From positions 3,720,001 to 3,784,000 of the forward strand of contig NZ_QUOT01000001.1 in assembly GCF_003390375.1 (NCBI RefSeq): 64,000 nt of DNA. The letters are read 5' to 3'. Under the pieces are notes generated by a model. The model worked only from the letters and a program-made list of their open reading frames with translations, did not search any database and had not been told where the DNA came from. Within the stretch, counting starts at the first letter, position 1. Each line of letters starts with the position of its first letter. Of the stretch, positions 45,693 through 55,427 are shown piece after piece. The translations under genes and the position numbers were made by a program. Source of the DNA: Thalassotalea euphylliae (GTDB lineage: Bacteria > Pseudomonadota > Gammaproteobacteria > Enterobacterales > Alteromonadaceae).

Positions 45693-46139
45693 TTAATCAA
45701 CATAAAAGGTTTGGTTAAACATTAACTCATGGGTTTCGCTGCCATCAGTAATGGTGAGCTCAAACTTAACCTTTTCTTTGTCGCGAAAGTTGAGTTGGGC
45801 GAGGTAGTAAATCGCCTGACCTTCACGCACTTCTTCAAAATCTAAGCGCTTGTATTGACCCGTTAAGTTTTGCGCTGTGCCAGAAATTGCCACCGCTTTA
45901 GCAGGCTTGTTGGCTTTGGTGTTGTCCATGACGGAAATGTTGATTAGCGCGTTATATTTACTGCGTTCGATACCGTAAGCTTTGGCAACTTGAGGCGTTA
46001 AAAAGGTCGCACCAATCGCCATATAGTGAACATCCATTGCCCCTAAGGTTTTCATGTTCTCTGCGCTAACGATTGTGCTGGTCAACGTTAAGGCGATAAG
46101 TGCAAACGCACTTGTCAGCCAGGTTCGAATTGATTTCAT
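45693..46139 (-). CDS. DUF4426 domain-containing periplasmic protein
   Basis: 148 residues from the ATG at 46139, with ggagat eight bases upstream. A signal peptide ends near SA|EN (about residue 26). The mature protein fits DUF4426: GAMDVHYMAIGATFLTPQVAKAYGIERSKYNALINISVMD. It is often located downstream of yggT/proC in gammaproteobacteria, as here. Function is unknown; the fold is a small beta sandwich. Confidence 0.83.
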   Translation of the reverse strand: MKSIRTWLTSAFALIALTLTSTIVSAENMKTLGAMDVHYMAIGATFLTPQVAKAYGIERSKYNALINISVMDNTKANKPAKAVAISGTAQNLTGQYKRLDFEEVREGQAIYYLAQLNFRDKEKVKFELTITDGSETHELMFNQTFYVD

Positions 46140-46197
46140 GATAATCTCCATTCGAAATTAATTATTATCAATTATAGCTAATATTACTGAAGTGGGA

Positions 46198-46746
46198 TTA
46201 AACCCCACCCCAGTATGGCACTGCGCCAGTTAGCAAAATATTAACGACGTTTAACGCTAAAAAGGCAACTAGAATCGACAAATCTAACCCACCAATAACA
46301 GGCACTACACGGCGAATAGGGCGCAAGAATGGTTCGGTGAGTTGTTGGAAAATCACCATGGTTGGATTGTAGCCTTGTACCACCCAGCTCATGATTGCCA
46401 TCACCAGCATAATAATAAACAGCAGGAAGCCAACTTGTTTAATTAGCGCTAATGTTCCTAAATACATGGCAAACAAGAAATCAATTTGACCTGTGCTAAG
46501 TCCTTGGAAAACTACCCATTCTAAAATGGCGAAAAATAACGCTACAACGATGGTGGCAATGTCTAGCCCGCCTATGCCGGGGATAATTCGGCGAAATGGT
46601 ATCACCAATGGATTGGTGACTTTAACAACGAACTGGCTAAGCGGGTTGTAAAAGTCGGCTTGTACCATCTGTAGCCATACGCGAAGAATAAGCAAGGTAA
46701 CGACGGCGTCGAAGAAAAATCGTAACAAGTAAACGACTGCTTCCAT
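46198..46746 (-). CDS. yggT: YggT family membrane protein
   Basis: 182 residues, four main transmembrane helices in two YggT repeats (about 1-90 and 95-180). Both repeats end with the family sequence NPLVIPFRRIIPGIGGLDI and PFLRPIRRVVPVIGGLDLS. YggT proteins are implicated in osmotic or membrane-shape roles, but no mechanism is established. It lies between proC and DUF4426 in the usual cluster. The start follows a ggag site. Confidence 0.9.
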   Translation of the reverse strand: MEAVVYLLRFFFDAVVTLLILRVWLQMVQADFYNPLSQFVVKVTNPLVIPFRRIIPGIGGLDIATIVVALFFAILEWVVFQGLSTGQIDFLFAMYLGTLALIKQVGFLLFIIMLVMAIMSWVVQGYNPTMVIFQQLTEPFLRPIRRVVPVIGGLDLSILVAFLALNVVNILLTGAVPYWGGV

Positions 46747-46830
46747 TAAAAACTCCTAGTTAAGAAAACAGCTCAATCATAGGTGACAGTGCCTTGATGA
46801 TCGAGCTTAAACCAATAAAAAACTGTTAAA

Positions 46831-47640
46831 TTATTTTGCTGCCATTTCTTTAGCTCTAGCTATTGCAGCTTGCATTGCACCGCTCACTAGCTCTGGCAGG
46901 CCGCCTTCGGTAAAGGCATTTAACGCCGCTTGCGTAGTGCCGCCTTTTGAGGTGACATTTTCACGTAGTTGGCCGATAGCAATATCATTTTCTACCACCA
47001 TTTGTGCCGCGCCTAGTGCGGTTTGTTGCACTAAGGTTCGCGCTTCAGCACTGGTAAAACCTAAGCGTTCAGCTTCACTTGCCATTGCTTCCATAAATAA
47101 GAAGAAGTAAGCAGGGCCTGAGCCCGAAACCGCAATAATGTGGTCGATGTCTGACTCTTGCGCTAACCATTTAACAATACCTGTTGCTTTCATCAAACGA
47201 TCGGCGGCTACGCGTTGTTCGTCGGTGACTTGTTCCGATGCAAATGCACCAGTAACACCCAAGCCCAGTTGTGATGGTGTATTAGGCATGGCGCGAATCA
47301 CGGACTTATTTTCACCCAGAGCCGCTTGAATTTGTGTCATAGTGGTACCAGCAGCCACTGAAATAAAACACTTGTGCTCAATCTCGATAACTTCGGCAAT
47401 CTCTTGGCAAACGGTGGTAATTAAATGTGGCTTAACACCCAGTACGACGATATCGGCATGCTCAGCGGCTTGGCTATTGCTTGAAGTTTGGTTGATGCCA
47501 TATTCATTGGCAAGTGCTTCGCGCTTTGGCGCAGAAGGGTTCGATACGGTGATATTGCTTGGTTCAACATCATTATTTACTAGGCCTGCGATAATCGCGC
47601 GGTTCATATTGCCTGCGCCGATAAATGCAATTTTATTCAT
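46831..47640 (-). CDS. proC: Pyrroline-5-carboxylate reductase
   Basis: 269 residues. N-terminal Rossmann motif IAFIGAGNMNRAIIAGLV, the ALGVKPH segment, and the C-terminal substrate region SGPAYFFLFMEAM and TSKGGTTQAALNAF. It makes proline from pyrroline-5-carboxylate using NAD(P)H. It lies upstream of yggT and downstream of yggS in a conserved order. Confidence 0.95.
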   Translation of the reverse strand: MNKIAFIGAGNMNRAIIAGLVNNDVEPSNITVSNPSAPKREALANEYGINQTSSNSQAAEHADIVVLGVKPHLITTVCQEIAEVIEIEHKCFISVAAGTTMTQIQAALGENKSVIRAMPNTPSQLGLGVTGAFASEQVTDEQRVAADRLMKATGIVKWLAQESDIDHIIAVSGSGPAYFFLFMEAMASEAERLGFTSAEARTLVQQTALGAAQMVVENDIAIGQLRENVTSKGGTTQAALNAFTEGGLPELVSGAMQAAIARAKEMAAK

Positions 47641-47708
47641 AAAGTTCTCTGTGCTTTGTCGTTTTTGTTCTATTTAATTTTATTTGCTCATTTTTTGATT
47701 ATGCCGAG

Positions 47709-48380
47709 CTAATCTCTGTGACCAAAAATGGCCGTACCAATGCGCACCATGGTTGAGCCAGCAGCTACTGCCGAGTCCATATCATTAGTCATCCCCATTG
47801 ATAATGTATCTAAGGTTTGATATTGACTTTTCAAGTCAGTAAACAATTGGTGCATATCGTTAAAAATAGACATTGGCGCTTGTTTTTGTGGAATGGCCAT
47901 TAAACCTCGTAGGGTTAAGTGCTCGCAGTTATTCACATAGGCTGCAAGTTCATTTAGCTCGTTAATTGTCGTGCCAGATTTTGCCTGCTCACCACTAATA
48001 TTCACTTGTAAACAGATGTTCAGGGGAGTATCTTGACCAGACCTTTGATCATTAAGGCGCGTGGCAATTTTAATTCGGTCGACACTGTGTACCCAAGCAA
48101 AATTTTCGGCAATAAGTCGAGTTTTGTTGGACTGAATAGGCCCAATAAAATGCCAGCATATATCTGACAGATGCGACAATTGAGACACTTTATCAACGGC
48201 TTCTTGAACGTAGTTTTCACCGAAGTGGCGCTGACCCGCTTGATAGGCTTGCATCACCATCTCTGCCGACTTTGTTTTACTAACCGCTAATAATTGCACC
48301 TCATCAGGGGCGCGATTAGCAAGTTGGCAGGCGTTGGTTATTTGTTGTTGGATTTGCGTTAAATTGTCTTTAATGTTCAT
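47709..48380 (-). CDS. yggS: YggS family PLP-binding protein (PLPBP)
   Basis: 223 residues. Fold-III PLP-binding barrel: VQLLAVSKTKSAEMV (Lys of the Schiff base), RHFGENYVQE, WHFIGPIQSNK, and SMGMTNDMDSAVAAGSTMVRIGTAIFG. The protein maintains PLP homeostasis and has no catalysis. It is divergent from pilT with only 38 bp between, so their promoters may share this short region. Confidence 0.94.
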   Translation of the reverse strand: MNIKDNLTQIQQQITNACQLANRAPDEVQLLAVSKTKSAEMVMQAYQAGQRHFGENYVQEAVDKVSQLSHLSDICWHFIGPIQSNKTRLIAENFAWVHSVDRIKIATRLNDQRSGQDTPLNICLQVNISGEQAKSGTTINELNELAAYVNNCEHLTLRGLMAIPQKQAPMSIFNDMHQLFTDLKSQYQTLDTLSMGMTNDMDSAVAAGSTMVRIGTAIFGHRD

Positions 48381-48418
48381 AGTGATTAATGAAAATTTAC
48401 CCGATATAAGAGGTTCTT

Positions 48419-49462
48419 ATGGATATTACCGAATTATTAGCCTTTAGTGTTGAGCATAATGCATCTGACTTGCATTTATCGACAGGTACGCCACCTTCTA
48501 TTCGCGTTGATGGCGATGTTCGTAAGCTAAATATTCCTGCCTTTGATGCCAAAGATGTAAACGCCTTAGTTTACGACATTATGAGCGACCGACAGCGTAA
48601 AGAATATGAAGAGCATTTGGAAGTGGATTTTTCCTTTGAGGTGCCAAATTTAGCGCGTTTCAGGGTAAATGCTTTTAATCAGGCTCGTGGGCCAGCAGCG
48701 GTATTTCGTACCATCCCAAGTAAAGTACTGACCTTAGAAGACTTAGGTTGTCCTGATATTTTCCGTGACATTGCCGACAACCCTCGTGGTTTAGTGTTAG
48801 TGACTGGCCCAACCGGTTCGGGTAAATCAACCACGCTCGCAGCCATGATTGATTACATCAATGCCAGTAAATTCCACCATATTTTAACCATTGAAGACCC
48901 AATTGAATTTGTCCACGACAACAAAATGTGTCTGATTAACCAACGTGAAGTGCATCGTGATACCTTGAGTTTTGACAACGCGCTGCGCTCAGCGCTGCGT
49001 GAAGATCCCGATGTGATTCTAGTGGGTGAGATGCGTGACTTGGAAACCATTCGCCTTGCCATGACCGCAGCAGAAACTGGTCACCTTGTCTTCGGTACAC
49101 TGCATACCACCTCAGCCCCTAAAACCATTGACCGTATTATTGATGTTTTCCCCGCCGAAGAAAAATCTATGGTGCGTTCAATGTTATCTGAATCACTGCG
49201 CGCGGTTATCTCACAAACACTGGTTAAGAAAGTCGGCGGTGGCCGTATTGCTGCCCATGAGATTATGATCGGCGTGCCTGCTATTCGTAACCTGATTCGT
49301 GAAGATAAAGTGGCGCAGATGTACTCCGCTATTCAAACGGGTATGTCACATGGTATGCAAACCATGGATCAGTGTTTGTTGAATTTGGTTAACCGTGGCT
49401 TGATTACTCGCCAAGATGCGGCATCAAAAGCGGCAGACAAAAACCAGTTCCAAGGTTTTTAG
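48419..49462 (+). CDS. pilT: Twitching motility ATPase PilT
   Basis: 347 residues. PAS-like N-terminal domain, then the secretion ATPase core with Walker A GPTGSGKST, the Asp box DPIEFVHD, and a Walker B-containing segment (VILVGEMRDLETIRLA). PilT depolymerises type IV pili. The gaggtt ribosome site lies just before the ATG. It is followed 52 bp later by pilU. Confidence 0.95.
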   Translation: MDITELLAFSVEHNASDLHLSTGTPPSIRVDGDVRKLNIPAFDAKDVNALVYDIMSDRQRKEYEEHLEVDFSFEVPNLARFRVNAFNQARGPAAVFRTIPSKVLTLEDLGCPDIFRDIADNPRGLVLVTGPTGSGKSTTLAAMIDYINASKFHHILTIEDPIEFVHDNKMCLINQREVHRDTLSFDNALRSALREDPDVILVGEMRDLETIRLAMTAAETGHLVFGTLHTTSAPKTIDRIIDVFPAEEKSMVRSMLSESLRAVISQTLVKKVGGGRIAAHEIMIGVPAIRNLIREDKVAQMYSAIQTGMSHGMQTMDQCLLNLVNRGLITRQDAASKAADKNQFQGF

Positions 49463-49514
49463 GTAGACAGGCAAGCGTCTAGCGAAAAGCTTGTAGTAAA
49501 AGATTAAGGAGTAA

Positions 49515-50663
49515 ATGATGGACTTTCATCAACTACTAAGAACCATGGTGGAAAACGAAGCCTCAGATATGTTCGTCACCGCCAAGCTGCCAGTGAGTGC
49601 GAAAATTAATGGTGAGTTACAGCCTATCGACCAAGAAGTGCTATCACCTGATCAGGCTCTAGGGCTAGTGCACGATGCAATGAATGACAAGCAGAAAGGG
49701 CAGTTTGGCGAAGAGAAAGAGTGCAATTTCGCTATTTCTATTGACGACATCGGCCGCTTCCGTGTTTCAGCGTTTTGGCAGCGAGATATGGCTGGCATGG
49801 TGATTCGTCGTATCGTTACTGATATTCCTGATGCTGACGATTTAGGCTTACCACCTATCTTAAAAGATGTGGTGATGTCTAAGCGCGGTTTAGTGTTATT
49901 TGTGGGGGGGACTGGTACTGGTAAATCGACCTCGATGGCAGCGCTGATTGGTTACCGCAACAAGAATGCGCGCGGACATATTTTGACCATTGAAGACCCG
50001 GTGGAATTTGTTCACGAGCATGGTAAAAGCATGATCACTCAGCGTGAAGTGGGGCTAGATACTGAAAGTTTTGATGCGGCGCTAAAAAGCTCATTACGCC
50101 AGGCACCAGATGTTATCTTGATTGGTGAGATCCGCTCGCAAGAAATCATGGAGCATGCGCTAGCGTTTGCTGAAACAGGTCACTTATGTATCGCTACACT
50201 GCATGCTAACAATGCCAACCAAGCGATAGACCGTATTATGCACTTGGTACCCGCAGAACAGCATAAAAAGCTTCAGTTTGACCTAGCGTTAAACTTGCGC
50301 GGTATTGTGGCGCAGCAGTTGATCCCAACGAAAGACGGCCATGGCCGTGTGGCGGCGATTGAGATTCTGCTTAACTCTCCGTTTATTTCTGAACTGATCA
50401 AAAAAGGCGAGGTGGGCAGCATCAAAGAAGTGATGGAAAAATCGAACGAGCTAGGTATGCAAACCTTCGACCAAGCCCTGTTTGAACTCTATCAGCAAGG
50501 CTTAATCAACTATGCCGATGCACTGCACCATGCCGATTCTCCAAATGATCTGCGCTTAATGATTAAACTGCGCTCGAACGATCAAAGTGGTACCGGTGGC
50601 CTGCAAGGGGTGACGCTCGCTGGTATGGAAGAAGATAAAGATAAAAATGAATTAGGGTTTTAG
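49515..50663 (+). CDS. pilU: PilT-dependent retraction ATPase PilU
   Basis: 382 residues, longer than PilT. Walker A here reads GGTGTGKST, the Asp box EDPVEFVHEHG, and a C-terminal extension beyond the core (about 345-382, MIKLRSNDQSG) as in PilU. It assists PilT in retraction. Either ATG at 49515 or the one next codon (49518) fits the aagga site. The cotranscription with pilT is the usual arrangement. Confidence 0.93.
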   Translation: MMDFHQLLRTMVENEASDMFVTAKLPVSAKINGELQPIDQEVLSPDQALGLVHDAMNDKQKGQFGEEKECNFAISIDDIGRFRVSAFWQRDMAGMVIRRIVTDIPDADDLGLPPILKDVVMSKRGLVLFVGGTGTGKSTSMAALIGYRNKNARGHILTIEDPVEFVHEHGKSMITQREVGLDTESFDAALKSSLRQAPDVILIGEIRSQEIMEHALAFAETGHLCIATLHANNANQAIDRIMHLVPAEQHKKLQFDLALNLRGIVAQQLIPTKDGHGRVAAIEILLNSPFISELIKKGEVGSIKEVMEKSNELGMQTFDQALFELYQQGLINYADALHHADSPNDLRLMIKLRSNDQSGTGGLQGVTLAGMEEDKDKNELGF

Positions 50664-50682
50664 CGCTAGCTTATATAAAAAC

Positions 50683-50721
50683 AAAATGGCGAATTAGCAT
50701 CTGCTAACTCGCCATTTTTTT
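50683..50721. terminator. Bidirectional intrinsic terminator between pilU and the DUF1513 gene
   Basis: aaatggcgaattagca and tgctaactcgccattt form a long stem with one mismatch and a short loop, followed by TTT on the plus strand and T-rich on the minus. The convergent genes end on either side, so it may serve both. Confidence 0.88.
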
Positions 50722-50778
50722 ATTAAGGTCTCAAAGTTGAGATATTAGCTTTTTGCCCGCCAAGGCATTAACTTACTG

Positions 50779-51915
50779 CTAGCTTACCGTTAGATAGCCC
50801 AAATGGTTATCAAACTTAATACCATCAACAAATACGCTAGCTTGGCTGCTAGCTTTGTTGTTAGCTTGGCCGATTGGCAAGATTTGTCCTTTACCGCTGG
50901 TGGCGATAATGCCTTTACCATCAGTGCTCATAGCAAGCCCAGCGCCATCAGAAAAACGCTCTTTGGCGATAAAGCTATTATCATTAAGCGACCAGTAAGT
51001 CAGCATATCAGCGCGTGGGCAGCTAATGGCGACAAGGTTAGCAGCATTATCAATACATACGCTGGCGGTATAATGATTCATCCGTCGCCAAATAGCTTCG
51101 CTAGCGCTGAGATACTGTAAACTTGCTTCACCTTGGTGAGCAATGGCCAACGGAACAAGGTCTGATTTCGCCCCTTGATACTGCAAACCAGCAACCACTT
51201 TACCTTTCTCACTGACATCAAGATGACGAATGCTGAGTTGATGATTATCCAGCTCAAAGCTATCCACGATCTTGCCTGAAGTCAGCTCCATGTAAGCCAA
51301 ATTTGGCTTCATGGTATCCAAATTCAGCTTTTTTCGTGGTAGATCTGGGTGCGTGAGTATGCCGCCATTGGCAATAACAATATGCTTGTTACCAGGCATA
51401 TAAGCTAATTGATGCGGGCCGATTCCACCGGAGTCAAATTGCTCAAGCACTTGATAGGTATTGATATCACGCACCACAATTGCGCCGCGACCTTGCTGGT
51501 AATTGTTTTCCGTGGTGATCAGCACCTGCTGATTGCCAATACCATGACCATAAAAGTGAGAGCCAGCCTGAGGTGATACTTGTTTGACTATTTCGCCGTG
51601 GTTAAAGTCCACTTCAATAAAGTACTGGCCGGGACGACGGGCAAAAACAATCGCATGACCCGATTTAAATGGGTGCTCGATAATATCGTGGCCGCGTGCC
51701 GGCAGCTTAACGCGGCTGACTAACTCGCCATTTAAGCGATAAGCGGCGGCGTAGTGATTCCCTGATTTATCTGTGCTGGCGCTGATCAACCAATGCTGGG
51801 CTGCGCTGGTTGACTGGGAAAATATCAGGCCACCACCAACTGCCGCAGCGCATGTACCGATGGCAGCTGTGCCTTTTGCAGTAAAAGATAAAAAACGTCG
51901 TCTAGAAATACTCAT
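50779..51915 (-). CDS. Tat-exported DUF1513 protein
   Basis: 378 residues with a twin-arginine leader (SRRRFLSF then the hydrophobic GTAAIGTCAAAVGGGLIF). The mature part is a DUF1513 beta-propeller-like domain: HDIIEHPFKSGHAIVFARRPG, STDGKGIIATSGKGQ. In iron-regulated clusters DUF1513 proteins accompany imelysins and DUF1111 enzymes. The location here, last in the receptor-imelysin cluster, supports a role in the same process. It is separated from the receptor by 33 bp. Confidence 0.88.
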   Translation of the reverse strand: MSISRRRFLSFTAKGTAAIGTCAAAVGGGLIFSQSTSAAQHWLISASTDKSGNHYAAAYRLNGELVSRVKLPARGHDIIEHPFKSGHAIVFARRPGQYFIEVDFNHGEIVKQVSPQAGSHFYGHGIGNQQVLITTENNYQQGRGAIVVRDINTYQVLEQFDSGGIGPHQLAYMPGNKHIVIANGGILTHPDLPRKKLNLDTMKPNLAYMELTSGKIVDSFELDNHQLSIRHLDVSEKGKVVAGLQYQGAKSDLVPLAIAHQGEASLQYLSASEAIWRRMNHYTASVCIDNAANLVAISCPRADMLTYWSLNDNSFIAKERFSDGAGLAMSTDGKGIIATSGKGQILPIGQANNKASSQASVFVDGIKFDNHLGYLTVS

Positions 51916-51948
51916 ACTGGTACCGAACTCTTTACTAATTACTTTATG

Positions 51949-54207
51949 CTAGAAGGTATATTTTACGCCAACGCTGGCTTGCTGAGGCTTGCCTGGGCGC
52001 GCACCAAACGGACGGCGCGAGACAATCACTTCTTCGTCAGTCAGGTTATCGACTTTGACATAAGTGCGTAGTGCATCGGTGACTTGATACCAAGCAGAGA
52101 AATCCCACTGCTGAATCTCATCTGTCATTAAGCTTTCAAGTTCAGTGCCAGTACCTGCGGCTTCTGGGCTTTCATCTGCGTGTTTAAATAACAACGCCGC
52201 ACGCCAATTTTCATGCGCAATCGCTACTTCAACGCTGATCTGATTTTCCGGTAAGTAAGGTAACTTATCGCCTTTCGAGACATTGCCCCATTGTGAGAAC
52301 GTCGATTGAAAATCATTCTGGAACTCGGCATCTGTGTAGGTGTAAGCGATGTTAATTGGCATGGTTAGCGATTGGCTAATGGCAAACTCCGCTTGAATAC
52401 TTGATTCAAGCCCCACAACTTCCACTTCACCGCCATTAAATTCAACGTCTAGGTCGTCACGACAGCCTGAAGAGAAGGTACAAGTGCCTTTGAGGTTGTC
52501 ATAGTCGTTGTAAAAACCAATCAGCTCAGCATTGAACAGCTCGTTGCTAAAGCGCATACCAAGCTCGTAGTTCCAGCTTTCTTCGGGGTCAATATTGGTG
52601 TCTTGGCCTGGGCTATTTGGCACAAAACCTTTGTTAACGCCAAATAAGAAACCCAATTCATCATTAACTTGATAAAACGCACCTAGCCCGGGCAATACCA
52701 CGGTGTCGGTATCCGACTCTGTGGTACCTGCTAAGAAATCCTTCGCTTCGCCATCAATATATTCAATGCGTACACCTGCGGTCAGGTTTAGCTGGCCAAA
52801 ATCAATGTCAGCATTAACATAGCTAGCAACCGCTGTGGCGGTATCTTCATTGTCGGTAATGGTTGATTGTGCCACACCAGAATTGACCAAACGACCATCT
52901 TGCATCAACAAGTTGTTTTGTCTGTGGTTGCGCTCTACTTGGTCTTGATGAATACGTAAACCTGCGTCAATGGCAACATCAGCATCCAACCAACGGGTGT
53001 CCCAAAATAGCTTACTTTCAATACCTTGCGAGTAGAACTTGCGATCGTTTAAGGTAAATAGCAGTTGCTCTTCGGTGGTCAATGAGTCGCGCTCACCCGT
53101 CAGTACCTGCATAAACAAGGCGTTTAAGCCGGTGTCAGGCGAAGTTAAAATAGTTTGCATACTTCGATTGGTATTAAAGCTGTTAAAGCGATCCCAATCG
53201 CGGTCAAAATCACGGCGGTAAGCCTGAGTAAATACACTCAGGCTGTCGGTAATGTCAATATAGTGCGACACTTGGAATTGATAATGCTCCCAGTCCATTT
53301 TATCGTCTTGGCTGGCTATGTATCGCTGATGTGGATTAATCGCAAAGTCGGCATCGGTTAAGCCTAAATAAGTTTCATCTGACTCTTCATCGGAATAGCC
53401 CGCTTTAAATTGCCATAGTTGGTAGTACTTACTGTTCGCTGGCGAGAAGTCGGCTTTGAACATTAGCTCGCGTTTGACAAAGCCCGTGTCTTCACCGTTT
53501 GGTAGCTCTTTAAAGCCGTCGGATTCTAAATGAATACCTTCAATTAAAAAGCCATAATCGCCGTATTCACTGTTTTCAAAGCGCTGGCTATAAACGCCGT
53601 GACCTTTCAGGTAACCGTCTTGACCACCAGCAATATCAATTTCTCTTAGTGGTGTATCGGCACTATCTGTGATCTGACGCGACACCATATTGATCGCGCC
53701 ACCAATAGTATTAGGGCCATATTTAATCGCCGCAGGGCCTTTAAATACTTCCACTTGCTCCATGCGAGAAACATTAGGGAAATAGTAAGCAGCTGGCGCA
53801 GCATACGGTGCAGGGGCGATCAGTACGCCATCTTCCATGATGGCAACTTTACTACTGCGCTCTGTTGTTGCGCCCCGCAGACCAATATTAGGGCGTAGGC
53901 CGTAACCGTCTTCTTCACGAATATAAACGCCAGGTACACTTTGTAGCACGCGGTGAATATCGTCAAACTCATATTGGTTTAGTGCTTCTTCGTTGAGCAC
54001 AAAAGCAGAGCCAGTTGCGGTGGCCAATTGATTGCGATGACCAAAAATACTGATCACTTCAATGCTTTTTTCTGCATTACTATTGCTTGCTTGTTGGCTC
54101 GCATTAGCGTCTGCGGCACTCTCAGCGGCATAGCCAAGCTGACTTGCTGCTAAAGCCGAATATGCTACGCCCAGCGCGATAGCAAGTTTAGAAAATTTGT
54201 TATTCAT
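51949..54207 (-). CDS. TonB-dependent outer-membrane receptor (FecA-like)
   Basis: 752 residues with a signal peptide (cleavage near GYA|AES, about 27). The TonB box-like IEVISIFG (about 48-55) is followed by the plug (DDIHRVLQSVPGVYIREEDGYGLRPNIGLRG... EDGVLIAPAPYAAPAAYYFPNV, to about 180), then the beta barrel and a terminal aromatic residue (KYTF). The plug resembles ferric-citrate-type receptors. A ferric or heme ligand is inferred from context, not seen in the sequence. It lies between imelysin B and DUF1513. Confidence 0.9.
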   Translation of the reverse strand: MNNKFSKLAIALGVAYSALAASQLGYAAESAADANASQQASNSNAEKSIEVISIFGHRNQLATATGSAFVLNEEALNQYEFDDIHRVLQSVPGVYIREEDGYGLRPNIGLRGATTERSSKVAIMEDGVLIAPAPYAAPAAYYFPNVSRMEQVEVFKGPAAIKYGPNTIGGAINMVSRQITDSADTPLREIDIAGGQDGYLKGHGVYSQRFENSEYGDYGFLIEGIHLESDGFKELPNGEDTGFVKRELMFKADFSPANSKYYQLWQFKAGYSDEESDETYLGLTDADFAINPHQRYIASQDDKMDWEHYQFQVSHYIDITDSLSVFTQAYRRDFDRDWDRFNSFNTNRSMQTILTSPDTGLNALFMQVLTGERDSLTTEEQLLFTLNDRKFYSQGIESKLFWDTRWLDADVAIDAGLRIHQDQVERNHRQNNLLMQDGRLVNSGVAQSTITDNEDTATAVASYVNADIDFGQLNLTAGVRIEYIDGEAKDFLAGTTESDTDTVVLPGLGAFYQVNDELGFLFGVNKGFVPNSPGQDTNIDPEESWNYELGMRFSNELFNAELIGFYNDYDNLKGTCTFSSGCRDDLDVEFNGGEVEVVGLESSIQAEFAISQSLTMPINIAYTYTDAEFQNDFQSTFSQWGNVSKGDKLPYLPENQISVEVAIAHENWRAALLFKHADESPEAAGTGTELESLMTDEIQQWDFSAWYQVTDALRTYVKVDNLTDEEVIVSRRPFGARPGKPQQASVGVKYTF

Positions 54208-54240
54208 TACTACTTAATCCTTACTGCATTACCTGAGCGT

Positions 54241-55419
54241 CTAATCGCCATCGTTCGAGTTAAAACCGATGTTGATATCTGTGGTTTGGACAAATTCTGT
54301 GGAAATTACATCGCGGATTTCCCGCACTGCTTGCACCACCTCACTAATATTGGTGCGACTTGCTTCATTGTTTAACGCGTCGGCGTAATTGCCATTTAAT
54401 GTTGCAGCGCTGGTGATGGCGGCATTGAGCTTTTCAGTCATCGAATTAGCAATCGCCGATTGGTCAAAATGACCCGTCAAAATGTCATCAAAGCCATGAC
54501 CATTGCCTGCTGTGTAAATGCTCAGGAAGGTATCTAAATTCACTTTAATACTTGGAATCGATTCGTCGCTTAGCGTGAATTCGGCAATGCTTGGAATACC
54601 AGGTGCGCTGATCGCTAATGGCTCTAGCATTTTCTCGTCCTTCACTCGTTCAACGTGCTCTAGCCAGTTAGTAACCAATTCTTCGACTGCATCTTTTTGA
54701 CTGGTAAAATCACCTGTACCGCTCGTCACTTCGGCGACAAAATTACCGTTGTCGGCGCGCCAGCCGTCATAAATATCGCCAGAGATATTGGCGACATTCG
54801 CTGAAATTGCGACCAGTGCTTCACAGCGTTTATCTTTATCGCTGGCACTTAGCAATGAGTTATTGCTCTGGGCATACAGCAATTGCTCTAGTGCCGGAAT
54901 ACCCTGTGCACCAACATTTTGCGTGGCAACGATGTCTGCGGTAATGGTTTCGCTGGTTGCTAATAAATTGCTAAGACCACGGTTTACCGCATCATTGGTA
55001 TCTGGCCACAATTGCATTTTAAAGTTGCGGCTTTCCTCTAGCACAGGGCCTACACGCACCCATTGTGCTGCTTGCCAGTTGGCATTCATCGCTTGCCATG
55101 CGCTGCGTACTTCGCTCAGGTCGCTATTGCTTGGTGAGCTTAGTTGACAGAAGTTTTGTGCCGACGACTCCAGCGCTATCGCGCTGGTTTCCAGTCGCTG
55201 ATAGCTTGGAATAATTACGTTATTACTGACATCGGTTAACCATTTAGCAAATTCTTCATCAACATTGGTGGTTGGCGTTGACGGCGTGCTTGGTGTTGAT
55301 GGAGTGCTTGGTGTAGAAGGAGTCGAAGGCTCTGAACTTGAACCTCCACCACCGCCACCACAGCCAGTTAAGGCAAAGGCGATAATCATCGAACTTAAAA
55401 TTTTGTTGTAGCTAGTCAT
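54241..55419 (-). CDS. Imelysin-like lipoprotein B (M75-like family)
   Basis: 392 residues with a lipoprotein signal (ALTGC) and a Pro/Ser/Thr-rich linker (about residues 28-48). The mature domain fits the imelysin (M75) fold, with internal segments WQAAQWVRVGPVLEESRNFKMQLWPD and AQGIPALEQLLYA. The family's GxHxxE site is altered to GIPALE, so the His seen in metal- or heme-binding imelysins is missing. The protein is periplasmic and membrane-anchored. It lies between DUF1111 and the TonB receptor with 8-bp and 33-bp gaps. Confidence 0.86.
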   Translation of the reverse strand: MTSYNKILSSMIIAFALTGCGGGGGGSSSEPSTPSTPSTPSTPSTPSTPTTNVDEEFAKWLTDVSNNVIIPSYQRLETSAIALESSAQNFCQLSSPSNSDLSEVRSAWQAMNANWQAAQWVRVGPVLEESRNFKMQLWPDTNDAVNRGLSNLLATSETITADIVATQNVGAQGIPALEQLLYAQSNNSLLSASDKDKRCEALVAISANVANISGDIYDGWRADNGNFVAEVTSGTGDFTSQKDAVEELVTNWLEHVERVKDEKMLEPLAISAPGIPSIAEFTLSDESIPSIKVNLDTFLSIYTAGNGHGFDDILTGHFDQSAIANSMTEKLNAAITSAATLNGNYADALNNEASRTNISEVVQAVREIRDVISTEFVQTTDINIGFNSNDGD

Positions 55420-55427
55420 GGCAGCTC

